Source: Minicystis rosea (GTDB lineage Bacteria; Myxococcota_A; Polyangia; Polyangiales; Polyangiaceae). Taken from it: 64,000 nucleotides of DNA. A program made the translations under genes and the position numbers. The notes beneath the pieces were generated by a model. That model was not told the DNA's origin, made no database searches, and saw only the letters and a program-made list of their open reading frames with translations. Positions 1 to 10,100 of the stretch are shown here, one piece after another. The DNA lies in NCBI GenBank assembly GCA_001931535.1, contig CP016211.1, positions 5,749,573-5,813,572 on the forward strand, written 5' to 3'. Position 1 is the stretch's first letter. Each line of letters opens with the position of its first letter.

Positions 1-120
1 TTGCCCGTCGGCCTCCAGCTCATCGCCCCTGCGTTGCAGGAAGAGCGCCTCTGCGCCCTCGGCCACGCCTTCGAGCAAGTCGCGCCTCGCACCGCCTTCC
101 CGCCCGAGCCCACGTCATGA
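1..120 (+). CDS. Amidase-family protein, C-terminal end only (partial)
   Basis: Reading frame 1 is open from the first base to a TGA at 118-120 and encodes 39 residues beginning LPVGLQLIAPALQEERL. This matches the C-terminal signature of amidase-signature enzymes (GatA-like amidases), where a GLPVGLQLIA strand is followed by a helix close to the stop. The catalytic Ser-Ser-Lys region lies outside the window, so substrate and function cannot be judged. The stop overlaps the next start (ATGA), which suggests co-transcription with the acetyltransferase. Confidence 0.7.
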   Translation: MPVGLQLIAPALQEERLCALGHAFEQVAPRTAFPPEPTS

Positions 121-716
121 CCGTCCCTGCCCCGCTGCGCACCGAGCCCGCGGGCCCCGAGCACCTCGATGGCCTGAATGCCCTCTTCGCCGCGGCCGGC
201 TCGCACTGCCATTGTCGCTTCTGGCATTTCGCGGGCACGAACAACGATTGGCTCGATCGCTGTTACAACCAAACCGACGTCAATCGCTCCGAGTTCGAGG
301 ACGCTTTGCGCTCCGACGGCGACGAAGCGCGCGGCGTCGTCGCCCTCGACGAGCACGGCACCCTCATCGGCTGGCTCAAGGTCGCCCCTGCGACCGTGAT
401 GAAGAAAGCCTACGATCGTCGCTTCTACCGCAACCTCCCCTGCTTCTCCGGCGATCGCACCGGCATCTTCCTCATCGGCTGTGCCCTCGTCCACCCGGCC
501 CACCGCCACCGCGGCGTGGCCACCGCCCTCGTGGCCGGCGCCGTTCGCATCGCCCCCCAATGGGGCGCCCGCGCGCTCGAAGCCTTCCCCCGCCGCCCCA
601 ACGCCCCCGTGAGCGACGACGAGCTCTGGACCGGCCCCATGGGCGTCTACGAGAAAAACGGCTTCATCGAAGTGCACACCTTCGAGCCCTATCCGGTGCT
701 CCGCCGCGAGCTTTGA
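117..716 (+). CDS. GNAT-family N-acetyltransferase
   Basis: 199 residues. Near residues 120-150 there is a motif-A-like segment (GCALVHPAHRHRGVATALV) that fits the beta4/alpha3 acetyl-CoA pyrophosphate loop (R/Q-x-x-G-x-A) of the GNAT fold. The terminal segment (MGVYEKNGFIEV, about 175-186) matches the usual 'Y.k.GF' strand of GNAT enzymes. The N-terminal third is Cys/Trp/His-rich (CHCRFWHF at 31-38), which resembles a subgroup of uncharacterised GNAT proteins. The start is set by an ATGA overlap with the upstream amidase. Family membership is clear, but the acceptor substrate cannot be deduced. Confidence 0.8.
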   Translation: MTVPAPLRTEPAGPEHLDGLNALFAAAGSHCHCRFWHFAGTNNDWLDRCYNQTDVNRSEFEDALRSDGDEARGVVALDEHGTLIGWLKVAPATVMKKAYDRRFYRNLPCFSGDRTGIFLIGCALVHPAHRHRGVATALVAGAVRIAPQWGARALEAFPRRPNAPVSDDELWTGPMGVYEKNGFIEVHTFEPYPVLRREL

Positions 717-824
717 TCGACGAGCGCCCCGCCTCCGCGAACATCGTCCTTCGCGATCTCGAACGACGCATCTCTCCCCGGCGACACCTTCCAATTCAAC
801 ACGGAATCGTGCCGAAAGGGACGC

Positions 825-1517
825 TCAACCCGCGGTGGCAGAGGGGACCGTGGAGGGCGGTTGTTGGGAGTTGTTCACTGGATAGACGTATCGAAGATAC
901 AGATAGAAGAACCCCAGCGAGAGGGTCAGGATGAGCACACCGAGCACGGGGGACGACACCTTCAACCCGGAGAGGCCGAGCTCCACCTGAGACGCGACGG
1001 ACGCGGCACCTCGCACTGCTTTCGCGCCTTCGGTCGAGGTCTTCTGCGCCGCTTGCTCCTGCTTCTCCCCCACTGCTTCGTCCTTCGGCTCCACCGGTGA
1101 CGGCTTGTCTGCGGGCGCTGGTTGGGAGGACGCGCCGGTGTCGGGACGCTGCATGTCCCGTTGAAACTGCACGTACGCGAAATAGACACCGATGAGGACG
1201 AGCCCAATCACCACGGTGAAGACGATCCGTGAATCGCGTGACTGCGCCTCGTACTGCGCCTGCGCGTGCTCGTAACGAAACTTCTCGTACTTCCAGCGCT
1301 GCACCTCGGCCTCTTGCTCGGCGTCGCGAACGGCCGAGCTCACCGGCGCAACGTCCGCTCGCTCTCCGTCGGACGCCGGTTTCATCGCGGGCGGCTCCGG
1401 CGGCACCTGCGCCACGAGCACGCGCGGTCCCGTCTCCGACCGCGCTTCCACCGCACCACCGAAGACCAGGACGAGGGCGAGCCCCAAGCCGGCGACACGG
1501 ACGCCGAAGGCGCTCAC
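825..1517 (-). CDS. Exported, membrane-anchored hypothetical protein
   Basis: 230 residues from a GTG that overlaps the upstream TGA (GTGA at 1514-1517). The frame is open further upstream, but this start gives an immediate signal peptide (VSAFGVRVAGLGLALVLVFG), so it is preferred. A basic/Gln-rich helical stretch (EVQRWKYEKFRYEHAQAQYE) follows, then a transmembrane helix (IVFTVVIGLVLIGVYFAYV), a Pro/Lys/Glu-rich linker, and a second C-terminal transmembrane helix (VLGVLILTLSLGFFYLYL). No enzymatic motif is visible. It is translationally coupled to the small protein before it, so the two probably act together in the envelope. Function unknown. Confidence 0.65.
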   Translation of the reverse strand: MSAFGVRVAGLGLALVLVFGGAVEARSETGPRVLVAQVPPEPPAMKPASDGERADVAPVSSAVRDAEQEAEVQRWKYEKFRYEHAQAQYEAQSRDSRIVFTVVIGLVLIGVYFAYVQFQRDMQRPDTGASSQPAPADKPSPVEPKDEAVGEKQEQAAQKTSTEGAKAVRGAASVASQVELGLSGLKVSSPVLGVLILTLSLGFFYLYLRYVYPVNNSQQPPSTVPSATAG

Positions 1518-1966
1518 TTGCACTCCGCCGTGAGCCCATAGCTCACGCAGATGAAGCCCAAGCGACCATCGATTTGATCCTCCAACGTTTTTGCCTCCGG
1601 AGGATCTTGATACGTCGTACCATTCCCCACGGCGACCAGCGAGGCCACCGCCCAGAGCTCGGAGTTCAGCTTGCGGAGATGGCCGTTGCGGGCCTGGAGA
1701 GCGCCGTCCGACGCCTCGAGCTTTCTCTGCAGCTCTTTCAACGCCACGTCCGCGGCGCTCCCTGCCGGCACATCGACATCTCGACACGACGGGCAGTTCC
1801 GCACGCGCCAGCGCCCCATTTGGTTCGGCAGCTCGGAGCGCACGAGCCCCGAGTCCGCGACAGGCGCGATCGTACGCGCGGGCTGCGCCAAAGCGACCGT
1901 GGTCGCGCCGGCGACGAACCCGACGAGCACCCCCACCATCACGCCCATCATTGGATGACGATTCAT
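1514..1966 (-). CDS. Small membrane-anchored or exported hypothetical protein
   Basis: 150 residues starting MNRHPMMGVMVGVLVGFVAG, an N-terminal hydrophobic segment that may be an uncleaved anchor or signal peptide. The ATG at 1966 is chosen because GGAGGGG lies 7-8 bases upstream. A start nine codons earlier has no such site. The mature part contains a CPSC pair and a helical region (about 70-110, KELQRKLEASDGALQARNGH) that could form a coiled coil, followed by a conserved-looking end with one more cysteine. The gene is coupled to the next one by a GTGA overlap. I do not recognise the family. Confidence 0.65.
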   Translation of the reverse strand: MNRHPMMGVMVGVLVGFVAGATTVALAQPARTIAPVADSGLVRSELPNQMGRWRVRNCPSCRDVDVPAGSAADVALKELQRKLEASDGALQARNGHLRKLNSELWAVASLVAVGNGTTYQDPPEAKTLEDQIDGRLGFICVSYGLTAECK

Positions 1967-2176
1967 CGATGTCCCCTCCAGTCGAGGCGGCATCCTACGA
2001 GCCCCCGCCCCAAGCCGCTCAGCGTACCTCGTGCCAGCGCAGGTCCGTCAATGAAAACGCCTTTGGGGCGACACAGCCGCTTTCCTCCGCGATCCCGCGA
2101 TCCACGGCGCGCCCCCACCTCCATCTTTGCTCGCCGGCGGCCGCTGCCGGATGCGCGGCCGCCGCAGCGCACATTC

Positions 2177-2190
2177 GTTTGAGCTCAAAC
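2177..2190. promoter_or_regulatory. 14-bp perfect palindrome, candidate LysR operator
   Basis: GTTTGAGCTCAAAC lies in the 277-bp divergent spacer between the small exported gene (start 1966) and the LysR gene (start 2244), about 54 bp upstream of the latter. It is a perfect inverted repeat with the T-N11-A form typical of LysR-type binding sites. LysR proteins commonly bind between divergent genes. That this one does so here is inference. Confidence 0.4.
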
Positions 2191-2243
2191 CATCTCCCGC
2201 GCCCCCTTTTCAGCCTGCGCGCCTCGTGCTGTCGTGACCACCG

Positions 2244-3092
2244 ATGATCTCGTCTTGGGACGACCTCCGTTATCTCGAAGCCCTCGATCGCCTCGGCGCC
2301 GCCACGGCCGTGGGGCGTGAGCTCGGTGTCGCGCCGTCGACGGTGTACCGGCGCATCACGGCGCTGGAGCAATCCGTGGGCTTCGCGTGCCTCGCGCGCG
2401 GGCGCGGCATCACGGCGGCCGGGCGCGAGCTCGCGAGCCTCGCTCGGTCCACCGGCGTGGCGCTCTCGGGCATCGCGCGGCGCGCGCGGGAGCAGCGCGA
2501 GGAGGTGCGTGGCACCGCGACGATCACCACCATCGATGGCTTTGCCCCGCTCCTCGTCGCGCCCCTCGCGGAGCTCGCGGCGACGTGCCCGCACCTGCGC
2601 GTCGACGTGCACATCTCCGACACCGGCCTGAGCCTGCGCAAGCATCAAGCCGAGATCGGCATCTCCCTCTTGGAGAAGCCGCACGCGACACTGGTCGGCC
2701 GCAAGCTCTTCCCCGTCCGCTTCGCCGTGTATGGCACCCGCGCGCTCGCGGCCGATCCCGAGGAGGCGCGTTGGATCACGCTCGGGGCGCCGCTCCACAC
2801 CTCGTGGCTCGGTCAATGGGAGAGCGCCCACGTCCCCCGCAATCGCATCGCCCTCGCCACGGCCTCGCGGCGCCTCGTCGTCGATCTCGTCGCGGCCGGC
2901 GCGGGGATTGGGCTCCTGCCCTCGCGGCTCGCCGCCCTTCATCCAGACCTGGTCGAGATCCCCTCGTACAGCGCCTCCACCGCGGCGCTGACGCGGCCCG
3001 CCTGGATCCTCACCCACCCCGACGTGCACCGCGACGCGCGCGTGTCCGTCGTCATGAAGCTCGTGACCGAGCACCTCCGCTCCAAATCATAG
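2244..3092 (+). CDS. LysR-family transcriptional regulator
   Basis: 282 residues. An N-terminal winged helix-turn-helix occupies about residues 5-65, including the recognition region GVAPSTVYRRITALEQSVG. A LysR substrate-binding domain spans about 90-280, with periplasmic-binding-like landmarks such as LLVAPLAELAATCPHLRVDV and the closing GAGIGLLPSRLAA segment. The length is slightly short for the family (usually about 300). The first helix begins almost at the start codon, as in reduced LysR proteins. It is transcribed divergently from the two small envelope-protein genes, which are the obvious candidate targets. The effector is unknown. Confidence 0.88.
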   Translation: MISSWDDLRYLEALDRLGAATAVGRELGVAPSTVYRRITALEQSVGFACLARGRGITAAGRELASLARSTGVALSGIARRAREQREEVRGTATITTIDGFAPLLVAPLAELAATCPHLRVDVHISDTGLSLRKHQAEIGISLLEKPHATLVGRKLFPVRFAVYGTRALAADPEEARWITLGAPLHTSWLGQWESAHVPRNRIALATASRRLVVDLVAAGAGIGLLPSRLAALHPDLVEIPSYSASTAALTRPAWILTHPDVHRDARVSVVMKLVTEHLRSKS

Positions 3093-3122
3093 CGCAGCGC
3101 CTCTCGCATCGATGCGAGCAAC

Positions 3123-3140
3123 AGTTGCATCGTTGCAACT
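3123..3140. terminator. Short hairpin downstream of the LysR gene
   Basis: A perfect 7-bp stem (AGTTGCA/TGCAACT) with a TCGT loop lies 31 bp after the LysR stop. There is no T-tract, so it is at best a weak terminator. Stem energy was not computed. Confidence 0.3.
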
Positions 3141-3312
3141 ACCGTTCGCTCGCTGCCAAGCCTAAGCGACGACGGATGAGACACGGATGGCGCGGTCCCC
3201 GCCAATCGAAGGCGAGCCGTGCTCTCGAGGCGTGCCTCGCGAGGCAATAGCCGGTTTGGGCGACGCCTCTTTCATCGCAGATCGATTTCCGATCCCACGC
3301 GTCGAGGGCCCC

Positions 3313-4089
3313 ATGACTCCCAAGCTCATCCTTCGCGTCGTCGCCGCGCTCGCCTTCGTCTCTCTCGCTCCCGCCTGCGCGAAAACCACGCAGAGCCCGC
3401 CCGATGCACCGCCTGGCTGCGCCGTGCTCGAGCCGGGCCATGGCGTGGGTCGCTTCACGCTCGGCACCCAGCTCAAAGCACCCGAGTCCGTCACACCGGA
3501 CACGCGTCCAGGCTGGTTTCGGCCCACCGCGCTCGACGCGCCGGACACCCACCTTCGCTTCGACGGCGACAAGCGCCTCGTCGAGCTCGAAACACCGCTC
3601 CCCGCCTGCGTGACGCTGGCCGGCCGCACGCTCGACAAGCCCGATCCGCAAAAGCTCGCGGCCGCCCTCGGGACCTGTGGGCCGATGGAGATCCTCGAAG
3701 GTGGCAATCGCATCCCATGCGACGGGCTCGTGATCATCAGCGGCACCTTGGGCCCCGATGGCAAGATCGCGCCTCCCATCCTGCACTTCGGCGCGAAGAC
3801 GGCGGCGCCGAAGCCCGGCTGCAACATCTACTTCGACAAGGATGCTCGGGTGGACGACGGCGGGGTGAAGGCCGTGAATACGGTGAAGCTCGGCGAGAAA
3901 GACGTCGTCTGCGTGGCGGGCCAAAGCAAACCGCTCACCACGGCCACGCGCCCGGCCGACGTCAACCACGCTGGGTGCCGTGAAATCCCGCTCCGTGGGG
4001 GGACGCGGGTCCAGTGCGGCGAGCAGACATATTCGTTCGCCGGCCCCATGCTCGTGCTCGACACCGTGACGATCGGTGCCGAGCCGTGA
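3313..4089 (+). CDS. Putative cysteine-rich lipoprotein
   Basis: 258 residues from the ATG at 3313. The signal peptide is MTPKLILRVVAALAFVSLAP, with a lipobox-like APAC and a first mature Cys near residue 22. The mature protein contains about eight further cysteines (for example ACVTL, GTCGP, IPCDG, GCNIYF, VVCVAG, GCREI, VQCGE), which suggests a disulfide-rich periplasmic fold. An in-frame start further upstream exists but lacks a signal peptide. The gene converges on the giant Rhs gene with only 54 bp between their stops. I do not recognise the family. It is the only gene lying immediately beyond the Rhs toxin tail, so an immunity role can be imagined, but its orientation argues against co-expression. 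Confidence 0.6.
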   Translation: MTPKLILRVVAALAFVSLAPACAKTTQSPPDAPPGCAVLEPGHGVGRFTLGTQLKAPESVTPDTRPGWFRPTALDAPDTHLRFDGDKRLVELETPLPACVTLAGRTLDKPDPQKLAAALGTCGPMEILEGGNRIPCDGLVIISGTLGPDGKIAPPILHFGAKTAAPKPGCNIYFDKDARVDDGGVKAVNTVKLGEKDVVCVAGQSKPLTTATRPADVNHAGCREIPLRGGTRVQCGEQTYSFAGPMLVLDTVTIGAEP

Positions 4090-4143
4090 AGCGCGCGCGG
4101 CCCACGCCCGAAGACGCGAGCCGCGCCCGAGATACCGTATCCG

Positions 4144-7100
4144 TCAGAGCGCCACGAAGAAATCGGCCGCCATCCCCGTCTCCAAGAGCGGGGACGTCTC
4201 CCCCGAGCCCTCGCGCCACCATTTCTTCGTCTTGCCCATGTAAATGGGCTTCGCGGCCGCGCCCATGGAGCTCATGAAGGTCAGAGGATGGGCCATGACG
4301 AACCCGTACGCGGGATACAGGAAGAATTCGCCGATGCTCTTCACCCCGGCCACCGTTTGATTCTTCGCGCCGACGAAGTTGGTGACGACGGCGAGACCTT
4401 GAATGGCATATCCCCAGGCATAGGCCGGCCGGCGCTTCTTGAGCCGCTCGGTGTAGATGTCTTTGCCGACGGCTTTGGTCTTTCCCCACGTGCTTTCGGC
4501 CTGCTCGCCCCCGGCGGCGAAGACTCCGGTCTCCTTGTCGAAGCCCGCCGCCCGGAGCGCGTCGTCCGTGATCGGCGCCTCCTTGCCGACCCAGCCGCCG
4601 ATGAACCCGCCGGAGATGATGCCCATGAAGCCACCGAATGCAAGGCTCGCCCAGAAGCTCGTGGAGCTCCAATTCTTGGGCAAGGTGAGCACGTTGAGCG
4701 CACCGGAGGAGGCGGCGCCGGTGAACATCCCCGCCACGGCCCACGAGAGGAACGGGATGTCCTCGGGCAAGCCCACGGCAAGGCCGATCCCGATGACGGC
4801 CAGCCCCACGTCGATGAGCAACGCTTCTCCCTGCGTGAGCTCCCCGGTGGGATCTACGAGGCGATTGGGCAGCCCACCGACGTAGACGTAGGGAGAGGCA
4901 TATTCCTGCTGCGGATCAGGCGCGGAGAAGCGTCCGAGCGCAGGATCGTAGAGCCGAGCATTGAAGTTGTAGAGCCCCGTCTCGACGTCGAGCTCGGCGC
5001 CGGTGAAGCGGAGAGGGAGCCAGTTGGACGAGGGCTCGCTCGGAGGCGAAGCGGGCGCGCCGTACGCGAGGTAATCGTAGGATGCGACGACCGCACCGCT
5101 CGTGTCGAAGACGGCGCGCACCGAGCCGAGCTGATCGGTCGCGACGGCGTAGCGCGCGCCTCCCTGCGACATCGCGACGATCTCGTGGGCACCGTAGACG
5201 AAAGCCACCGCGGTGCCATCGCTCGAGACCTGCGCGAAGGGCCGGTGTTTGCCGGGCACGCTCAAGGTGGTTCGCGCGTGAACGCCCTTCTCGATCGATC
5301 GCTTGCCCACGCGGTGACCGCGAATGTCGTAGGCGAGCTCGAGCGTCGTCGATCCCACCGTGATCGTCGCCGGCAGGATGCCGCCCTCCACGACGGCGCA
5401 TTGCCAATCAGGGAGATGGGCGGGCGGCGCCGGCGAAGACACACGCCCGGCGAGCACGCCGTTGGCGAGATAGGTATAGCGCGTGGTCGTCGATCCATCG
5501 CCCCACACCGCGCCCACCACGCGGTTGCGATCGACGGCGAAGCGCCCTGCGTTCGCGCCCGTGACCGCGCGAACGTTGCCATTGAGGTCGACGATGCCGC
5601 GCTCGTCCGTGTAGCTGAAGCCCTGTCCCGGGCCGGTGTCCTCGCCCGGCGTCGCGCTCGTGAGCCGGTTGATGCCATCGTATCCGAAGGTGACGGCGGT
5701 GCTCTTCGCCGGCACGCTGCTGCCCGCCGGCACCGTGAGTGAATCCGTCTGCGTCTGGAGCGTGCCATCGTCGAGGAGCGTTTGCTGCGACGAGAACACG
5801 GCCCCATTGCCGGTGTCGGTGAGGCCGAGCTGAGTCCCCGCCGAGTCGTAGCTCCGCGTGCCGGTGATGGCTTTGGCGACCTCGGCGGAGCTCACCGCCT
5901 GGCCCATGGCATCGTAACGAAAAGCCGCGATCCCCCGGCCTTCGTCGTCGGCGATGGCGCGGAGCTTGTCGAAGCCGTCGACGAGGTAGCGCACCGTCGT
6001 GAAGTCGACGCCGGACAGCGTCGGATACGTGATCGACGCGAGCTGATCGAGGTTGTCGTACGAAAAGCCCATCGTGAAATCACCGTCCAGCCCCTGACCG
6101 TCGAGCCATTTCGTGACGGTCCGGGAGGACACGAGGTTGCCGTGGTCGTCCCACGTGAAGCGGCTGGCCACGGCCGCAAAGGCATCTGCTCCGCTGACGA
6201 CCGATTGACCGGTTCGGGTGACGCCCTCGACCAACTGACCCGCGCTGTTGGGATCATGCCCGTCGCCGTCGTAGAAGCGCTGTGTCTGGAGGGCGAAGAC
6301 CGTATCGCCGCCACCGTGGAGGGGCCACCCGGGTGAATCGAGGTGGTTTTGAGCGAGGTCGAGATCACCGGAGACGATGCCGCCCGCGATCTCGCGCCCG
6401 CGCACGTCGTACACGAAGAAGGCGAAATAGCCCTTCGCGGCGCCCTCCGCGTCCTGCACGAAGCGGCGGTTGCCGGCCGCATCGTAGAGCGTGGTGGTCT
6501 GTCCGGCGTCGGGCGAGGTGTGCTGGACGATGCGCATCAGCGGGTCGTACTGCGTCGTCACCACCTGCGCCGGCGCGTCCGCGAAGGCCTGATGGGCATT
6601 GGGCAGATACGTGGTGGTGAAGGCTCCTCGATTGTCGAAGTCGAGGACGCAGCCGAGCGTCGGGCCGCCGCTCATCCCGCTCCCCGGCGCGGGAGACACC
6701 GCTTGTCCGATCCGCTGAGATTGGTTGTCCTTGACCGTGCTCTCCACCACGCCCGTGCGCTCGCGCCGGCTCACGACCTGGAACTGTCCGGCCGGCAGGC
6801 TCGGGAAAGGAAGCGTGATCGACGCGTTGTTGCCGTACGTCCATTGGATGGTGTTGCGGCTCGAGGGCGCGCTCGTGAACGGATCGATGATGGCGTAAGC
6901 GGCCCCGGCCTCGCCGACCTCCACCGTGCGCTGGAGCGGCGAATCCTCCAAACGGCGCCGCGAATAGGGATAGTGGCCGTCGTCGGTGCGGCCACCGGCC
7001 GGATCGGATCCGTCGTAATAAACGTTCACGTCACCGTGCATCTCGCCCGATCCGCCGAGGCTCACTCGGAAAGCCTCGGTGTCGACGAGCGCATCGCGGT

Positions 7101-10100
7101 ATGCGAGCGCCGGCAAGTCGGCGCCGTGCCCGAACGTGCCGGGGATGCTCTTGGTCTTCACCACCTCTTTGCCGAGCGCGTCGCGGATCACCTGGCTGAC
7201 GAGGTATCCAGCGCCGCTCAGCATGTGGGATTGGCGCGTCACTCCGGCGCCGTCTTGGAGCTGCCATTGCAGACTCGGCCCGTGAGCGAGGACCAGATTC
7301 CGCAGCGCCACAGCGTTGGCGCCGGTCACCAGCGCGGGCGCGCCGCTCACGGTCACGGCTTGGCCGAAGAGGAGCTGACCATCCTGGAAGAAGAGCAGCC
7401 ATGAGCCTTCCGCACCGCTCTTCTCGCGCGTGCCCGTGAGGACGAGGAGAATGGATGAAGGCGATCCGCTCACCGGACGAAGGCTCTCGATGGGCGCACC
7501 CGAGCCGATCGAAAGCGTCCACTGGCTCCCATTCCACGTCACCGCGGCGGCCGTCCCCACCTCGAGCTGGAAGCCGGTGCCGAGGGTGACCGGCTTCATC
7601 GGCGCCGACGGATCGCCGAGCTCGACGTAGACCGCATAATCGATGGTCGTGCCCTTTGCAGAGAGGGTGTCCGACGAGGTCGAGGAAGCATGGATGAGCG
7701 CGCCCGACACGAGCGTCCAAGCACCGGCGTCGCTCGGCTTCCAGACCTTTTGCCAGGCGTCGCCGTCACGCGCGGTGACGAGGCTGCCGCCGTGTTGGCA
7801 TTTGACGCTCAGGCTCGCGTTCGGCGCAGCCGGATCGAAGCGATGGGACAGCGGTGTCGCCGGCAGCGGCGCCGTTTGGCCGCCGAGCCACGCGAGGTAA
7901 CCAGCCCAGTCGTCACCGAGGCTGCGCCATTGCGTATCGATGTTGCGCACCTGATCTCCGAAGCCGACGTGGCAGACCGGCTGTTCCGTCGAGCCGTAGG
8001 TGATGCGCGTGACGCGGTTCGTGCCGTTGAGCCGAGCGATGGGGCGGGAGGTCGCTGGATCGTGGACCAGCATTTCGAGGCTGCCGTCACGGGGCGAGAA
8101 GCGAACGTCGTCGATCCACAGCTCGGGCGCGTCCCCCATCGTGGTCGAGAGGGAGATCGAGAGCGCGGCCTCCGAGCCCGCGAGGCGATGATAGGCGGCG
8201 AGATCGATGGGCGCTTGGGCATAGCCCCAGACGCCTGCGGGGCCGCTGAAAGGAATCGTGATCGGATCGCCGACCGCGGTATCGCCCTGCGACACGGTGA
8301 CGACCCATCCAGCGCCCGTGGCCGGAGCGCTGCCGCCGATTCGATACCAAGTGGAGACGAGATAAACACGCTCGTTGCCCACCGGCGTGAGGGGCGCGCG
8401 GCTCGCGCTCCCGCCCGCGGGGAGATGAAGGCTCTGCGTCCCGGTGTGCGCGATGGTGTCGTCGAGCGCGGCGCCGCCGCTGAACGTCCAGGCGCTGAGA
8501 TCCTCGTTTTGCTCGAAGCCCGAGGCGGCCGCCTCGTCGCCGCTCGAGCTCGCATTGTCGGTGACGACGAGCGGGACCTGCCCGACGTATCGCCCATTGG
8601 CGAAGTCGCGCACCACCGATCGTACGGCCCCGGCCGCATCGCGCGTCTCGGCGACGTTGCCGCGGGCATCGCGCGCGGAGACGATCAAGTCGACCTGCCA
8701 ATCGTCGGTGGACGGCGTGGTGCCGAACGGGAAGACAGCGGATTGCGTGGTGTCACCACGATAGTTCCAGGTGCCCGCGAGATCGAGGATGGAGAGGCCG
8801 TCCGGGCCCGGCCACACCTTCCAATCGGAGGCCTTGGCCGAGATCTGATAACGAGACCCGCCGTCTTTCTGCGCCTGGGTGAGGAGCTCGGCGACCGGCG
8901 AGAGCACGTTGGCGCCATAGAGCGCGGGATAGATCTGCGCGCCATACGTGGTGGTCTGTGCGTAGCTCACGGCGACGCCATCGATGCCGTAGCTGCTCCA
9001 CGCCTCGCACACGATGCCGCTCGACAGGGGCGCCGAGAGGCCCGCTGCCACGTAGCCGAGCGAGCGGACGAGCGGCACGCCGTCGGTGGTGCTCGTCGAG
9101 GCCACGTTACGCGCAAAGGCACCATGGAGCGGGACCACCGCCGCGCTCCGCGGGCCGGCGGCGCGGGCCGTGTAGAGCGCCCAAGCGCTGCTCTGTGACT
9201 GCACCACGCGCCCGACATAGCCCTTCAAGGCACCGGGGTCCTCGGGGTCGAAGCTGCAATCGAGGTTGTAGCTCATCCCCGTCCCCGGGTCCTCGATCAC
9301 CCAATAGCGATAACCCACCTCCTCCTCGGCCCATTGGCTCGGCAGGAGCTCGTGGGCGCACTCGGCGGTGGCCGCGGGGACGGTCAAGAGGACGTATTGC
9401 AGCGTCGCCTGAGACGAGAGCGGCGGCGTGCGCAGATTCGCGAAGAGGGCCGCGAGCGAGGCGAGCGCCGGCGTGTCCGCGATGCTCACCGGAGGTTGAT
9501 TGGGCGCCGCGGCGGGATCGAGCCCATACCCCGGCTGGAAGGGCACGGCGAAGAGCGTGGCGCCCGCGAACGAGATCTGTTGGAGCTGCTGCCCGTCCAG
9601 CATGCTGTAGCCGGAGGCGAAGAGGTCGTTGAGATAGACGCTGACCTTGCGCCCATAGCGCGCGCTCTCCGCGTCCCGGCTGCCCGGGTACGTGGTGGAT
9701 CGATAGTATTTGACGACCTCTCCCGAGCTGTCGCACGACGCGCTCTTCGTGTCGTAGGCATAGGCCGTCCATTGCTCGTCGCCATAGCCATTGAAGACCT
9801 CCATGGAGATCACCGGGAAGGCCCGGATCATTCCCTGGATGTCCTCCCCAGCGAAGCGATGAATCGTGTAGCGCTGCGCCTGCGAGAAGAGGCCGCTCCC
9901 CTCGTCGGCGTAGAGGGTGATGGTGCTCGGCCCGGCGGGCTGTTGTCCCGGCGCGGGGCTCGTCAGCTCGGCTGCGTTGTAGGTCCCGCGCAACGTCTCC
10001 GCGCGCACCACGTGGCCATTCTGGAGGAGCGCCACGGTGGCCTCCTCCGCCGTGCCCACCGTCTGCGTGTAGGCGAGGAAATTCGGTGCTTGGTCCACCA

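Noticed and set aside
7690..9198. Long plus-strand open frame inside the Rhs gene
   Set aside because: Anti-sense shadow of the minus-strand RHS coding region in high-GC DNA; its residues are Arg/Ala-rich without family signal.
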